Source: a virus. Taken from it: a stretch of 32,397 bases of DNA. Shown piece after piece: positions 29,455 through 32,397 of this stretch. The stretch is from IMG/VR virus record IMGVR_UViG_3300035523_000149, positions 1 through 32,397 of that record. One strand, 5' to 3'. The notes under the pieces were generated by a model that made no database searches, was not told the DNA's origin, and was given only the letters and a program-made list of their open reading frames with translations. A program made the translations under genes and the position numbers. Numbering within the stretch: position 1 is the first letter of the stretch; each line of letters starts with the position of its first letter.

Positions 29455-29474
29455 TTAAGCTTCATTTGGTTCAT
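29164..29474. repeat. GGTTCAT iterons
   Basis: Copies of ATGAACC are at 29164, 29173, 29359, 29368 and 29378; copies of GGTTCAT are at 29276, 29285, 29449 and 29468, with variants GTTCAT at 29267 and GCTTCAT at 29459. Within clusters the period is 9 bases, once 10. The 18-base unit ATGAACCAAATGAACCTT at 29164-29181 is exactly inverted at 29274-29291. The last copies run into the 3' end of the primase gene. Confidence 0.85.
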
Positions 29475-32397
29475 CGCTTCCCTCGAATAGATCGATTTGG
29501 CTCGGCTCAGCGCTTGGTTTGGGTTGTTCGATTGTCCGCACCTGATCCAATCCCCACGCCACTTTCATGATTTCAATCCTTTCAGGCAGCAGCACCACCA
29601 CGAATCCCTTCCCCATTCGCCTGGTGGGGAATTGCAGATCGTCCCGGCTGATTGCCCCGATCGTGTTCGGCTTGATCCCGCGCGTTTTCTTTTCCTCCGA
29701 CTCTGCCGCATCCTCCAATAGGTTCATTTCATCCATGATTGCATTCGAGATCTGCGCCAGGTGCTTGTAAAAGATGTATTTCTGCGTCCCATATTCGCCA
29801 ACCGTCCCGGTCAGCACCAGGCTGGCATATTTGGGATCCTCAACCGCTGCCACGATCGCATCCGCCACCCGTGCCACCAGACTTTGCGCCTTCTTTTCCA
29901 TTTGCTCTGCGTAGCTTGCCTGCATGAATAGGTCGATGTCCTTGAGCATTTCCTCGTCATCCTGCGCGATCACCTTGATTGGTTTCATCACCTGGTTGAT
30001 GCGTGGGCTGACCCGGTAATCCTTCAGCTTTTCCTTGTTTTCCGGTTTGGCTGTGATGTGTTTCTCCCAACGCCACAGCCTCCAGGCGATGCACATATTC
30101 CTGATCTTGTCGGCTTCCTCATACATCTCCATTGGGATTTCATCTGCCACGATCCCCGCATCCTCGATTTCTTTCATCGTCTTTTTGCGCAGATCGATGG
30201 TGATGCACCGGTTCTCTGTCGCTTCATCCTTGAAGCTCTTGTACATCGTCAGGATTTTTGGCCCGAACACGCTCATCGATGTCGGCTTGAACGATCTTGT
30301 GTTGGTAACCGGGTTGAAAACCTCCACCATGTTGGCGACCTTGCCCTGTCGTCTCATCGCACCTACATTGAGCATTACCAGCCGGTCGTCTGTCTCATCG
30401 TTTGCAAACTTGTCACACTCGTCGATCCACAGGCTGCCCCGGTAAACATGGGTGAAGCTTTTCACGCTGGCCACTGTTCCGATACCTGATGAAATGATCA
30501 ACCTGTAGCTCACCAGCCCGATCCGTTGTGCCAGCTCGCTCTTGCCCGTTCCTGATGGCCCCCGCAGCCGCATATAGGCCAGCGCATCGAAGCAGTCATA
30601 TACCCAGGTGAACAGGGCATAGAATGCCGCGATCTTGTATTCGATTGCGTTGTCCAGCAGAAAATATCTCCTTAGGAACATTTCGATGATGAACACCAGC
30701 TCCCTGGTCGTCTTCAACGGCCCTAGGTCGCTTGGCAGGATCACCGTTGGTTCCGAATCGCAAATGATCTCGTCGAGCTGTGGCACATACCGGTTCCCAT
30801 TGATATCCACAAATGGCGCAGTGGCCCGGTTTCCATCTGCGTCCCGGTAGGCAAACTGCGCCTTGCGTGTCTTCGGGTTGTAAAGCATCTCCAGCAGATA
30901 GCCCTTTTCCCCATCCTCGCTGGTCGGGTACCAACCGCCCAGGGTTTCCACCATCGGCAGTCGTTCCCCTTCCTCTCCATCCTTGCCCTTCTCCCCCCTG
31001 AATTCCTTCATGTTCCGGTTGATCTCGGCCACGCCCATTCCGGTCGCTCTCACGAACTCTGGCAGCATCTGCCCGAATTTTCGCCGTTCGATCATCGCCA
31101 TGATCTCGAATGCCCGCTCCATGGCCTTCAGCCGGTCTTGCTTGCCCTTGCGCTTTGCTGCATCCCGCGCCGCCACCTCTGCGATAGTAGCAGCCACCCC
31201 CAGCCGGTAATTCACCCTGGCAATTTGAACCGGTGCTTCCTTTCCGTGCTTCACGTACGCTTGCAGCAGGTCGTTTGCGTCCTTCGCAGGCCACCGCACC
31301 ACCCGCACCATTGGCCCCAGGATGTCAGCCAGTGGATAATTCCCGTTCTTGCCCTTAATGACCGTTTGTCCGGCCTTGTCCGCGTCTGTGGCGATGTATA
31401 CCGAATCATGGTCTTTGCTCAGCCCCTTTAGGAATATTTCATGATCCTGCCAGGCTGTTCCACCGCTCGCGATCGCCGGTATACCCCATTGCCCAAGCGT
31501 ATCCGCATCCCCTGGGCCTTCCACCAAAACGACCTCTTCCACCTTTCGCCCGTAAAGCCAGTTGAAATACAACTTCCGCCCGCCGATCAATGTGCCGTTC
31601 AGGTTGTAACTCTTCGGCTCATCGCTTCCGGCCAGTCTTCCGTCATCCTTTAGTAGCAGATTTCGCCCGAATAAATACACAACTCGCCCGGCATGCTGGC
31701 TCGCGTATACCAGCCTGGGTGTCTTCTTGCTCATCATCCCCGGGATCATTCCCCAGCTCAACCAGTCCCCGCTTGGCTCAATCCCATGCTGCTTACACCA
31801 GGCCGTGACGCCCTCCACCCCATCCTTTGGCCTGTACCCTGTAATGGCCACAGCAGCAGCGCTCGCCGGGTCCACCCCATGCGCCGCAAATTCTCCGCGC
31901 ATTTCCTCAAACTCGGCAGCAGTAGCAGAACCGCTGAACCCCATCTTGGCCTTCTCGATGGTTTCATCTGTCCAGCCCCGGCCCCGGGCGTATGTCATGG
32001 CAGCTTCACTTTTGATCAGCCATTGGTGGAACACTCGCGCTGCCACCTGAAAAGCGTCTTCCTGCACCCGTGCAGCCAACCGCGCCTGTAAATCCTTCTC
32101 GCCATGCGCCGGGATCGTCACCCCTGCCTTCCTGGCCAGGAATTCCAGCGCTGCCTTGAAGTCGTACCCCTTGTGCATGTGGGTCATCACCCAGTTGAAA
32201 ATGTCTCCGTGATCGTCCTGACCATTGTCATGGTAAGAATTGTTGAACGTATCCAGCACCAGGCTGTGCAGCCCCTGCCCCCTCGGCCCGCTCGCCCGCA
32301 GATACCTCCCGTGCCGCCGTTCGAGGCTGATCCCGCTCTCCTCGACCAGGTCTTCAATCCTGACCTTTTCTTTGATCTCTTCGATGAAATTATCCAT
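29455..32397 (-). CDS. DNA primase fused to AAA+/helicase-like ATPase
   Basis: The protein has 980 residues from an ATG at the window edge; a start farther upstream cannot be excluded. Residues 1-95 resemble a CHC2 primase finger (GRYLRASGP, YHDNGQDDHGDIFNWV) but lack the cysteines that hold zinc. The Toprim domain has EGPGDADT (293-300), DADKAG (338-343) and KDANDLL (372-378). After a linker, the ATPase has Walker A RGPSGTGKS (612-620) and Walker B SLWIDECDK (655-663), with FKDEATENRCITIDL later. It should prime and probably unwind DNA during phage replication. The stop overlaps an iteron. Confidence 0.92.
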   Translation of the reverse strand: MDNFIEEIKEKVRIEDLVEESGISLERRHGRYLRASGPRGQGLHSLVLDTFNNSYHDNGQDDHGDIFNWVMTHMHKGYDFKAALEFLARKAGVTIPAHGEKDLQARLAARVQEDAFQVAARVFHQWLIKSEAAMTYARGRGWTDETIEKAKMGFSGSATAAEFEEMRGEFAAHGVDPASAAAVAITGYRPKDGVEGVTAWCKQHGIEPSGDWLSWGMIPGMMSKKTPRLVYASQHAGRVVYLFGRNLLLKDDGRLAGSDEPKSYNLNGTLIGGRKLYFNWLYGRKVEEVVLVEGPGDADTLGQWGIPAIASGGTAWQDHEIFLKGLSKDHDSVYIATDADKAGQTVIKGKNGNYPLADILGPMVRVVRWPAKDANDLLQAYVKHGKEAPVQIARVNYRLGVAATIAEVAARDAAKRKGKQDRLKAMERAFEIMAMIERRKFGQMLPEFVRATGMGVAEINRNMKEFRGEKGKDGEEGERLPMVETLGGWYPTSEDGEKGYLLEMLYNPKTRKAQFAYRDADGNRATAPFVDINGNRYVPQLDEIICDSEPTVILPSDLGPLKTTRELVFIIEMFLRRYFLLDNAIEYKIAAFYALFTWVYDCFDALAYMRLRGPSGTGKSELAQRIGLVSYRLIISSGIGTVASVKSFTHVYRGSLWIDECDKFANDETDDRLVMLNVGAMRRQGKVANMVEVFNPVTNTRSFKPTSMSVFGPKILTMYKSFKDEATENRCITIDLRKKTMKEIEDAGIVADEIPMEMYEEADKIRNMCIAWRLWRWEKHITAKPENKEKLKDYRVSPRINQVMKPIKVIAQDDEEMLKDIDLFMQASYAEQMEKKAQSLVARVADAIVAAVEDPKYASLVLTGTVGEYGTQKYIFYKHLAQISNAIMDEMNLLEDAAESEEKKTRGIKPNTIGAISRDDLQFPTRRMGKGFVVVLLPERIEIMKVAWGLDQVRTIEQPKPSAEPSQIDLFEGSDEPNEA

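Noticed and set aside
29133-29474. 113-codon minus-strand ORF over the iteron region
   Set aside because: Its sequence is made mostly by the repeated ATGAACC units, it overlaps both the primase end and the small membrane gene start, and the GTG at 29140 has a good ribosome site instead.
1-32397. tRNA genes, CRISPR arrays, insertion sequences
   Set aside because: No cloverleaf with a GGTTCGA-type T arm, no regularly spaced direct repeats with unique spacers, and no transposase motif were seen; the only spaced repeats are the iterons and the REP-like elements.

Overview
The window is a contiguous piece of a tailed double-stranded DNA phage (siphovirus type) or prophage. Nearly every gene lies on the minus strand, so the functional order runs from high to low coordinates. 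Most of the DNA is GC-rich. Two stretches are visibly AT-rich: the accessory island at about 18.9-20.9 kb and part of the intergenic region at 29.1-29.45 kb. No integrase, excisionase, phage repressor, tRNA or CRISPR array was seen, so temperate or virulent lifestyle cannot be decided. Intragenic palindromes of the type CCGTAGGGG...GGTC/GACC..., which I associate from memory with Chloroflexota (Anaerolineae) genomes, and a GH25 endolysin without a signal peptide hint at a monoderm Anaerolineae-like host. That host call is inference only.

Replication and early region (32397 down to about 20875): a 980-residue primase-ATPase; an intergenic region packed with ATGAACC/GGTTCAT iterons beside an AT tract, which is a candidate replication origin; three small membrane proteins, one with a cytoplasmic zinc-finger-like motif; DUF4326-like and Gp37/Gp68-like (DUF5131) proteins; several small unknown genes; a strand-specific intrinsic terminator; a terminase-small-subunit-like paralogue; two tandem ParB-like/DNA methyltransferase fusions with different catalytic motifs (TSPPY and TDPPW); and two small helical proteins ending at a terminator.

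Accessory island (about 19.0-20.8 kb): a HigB-type toxin, a HigA-type antitoxin with an unusual extra C-terminal region, and a third overlapping gene, with their own extended -10 promoter and operator-like palindrome. A small two-helix membrane gene faces them; it is the only convincing plus-strand gene.

Late operon (18944 down to 1): a strong sigma70-like promoter (TTGACA-N17-TAAGAT), then a leader holding a perfect 15-bp palindrome and a strong intrinsic terminator ahead of the first gene, which suggests attenuation or antitermination. The genes follow in the order holin-like, membrane coiled-coil protein, GH25 endolysin, small terminase, large terminase, portal, Mu F-like head protein, protease-scaffold, decoration protein, major capsid protein, head-tail connectors, tail terminator, major tail protein, tail chaperones gpG/gpGT, tape measure, tail hub, fibre-like protein and a small secreted protein. 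Lysis genes lead the late operon instead of ending it.

The best-supported specific mechanism is a programmed -1 frameshift joining the tail chaperones. A canonical A AAA AAC heptamer lies 6 nt ahead of a perfect 8-bp stem, and the shifted frame opens into a gpT-like domain.
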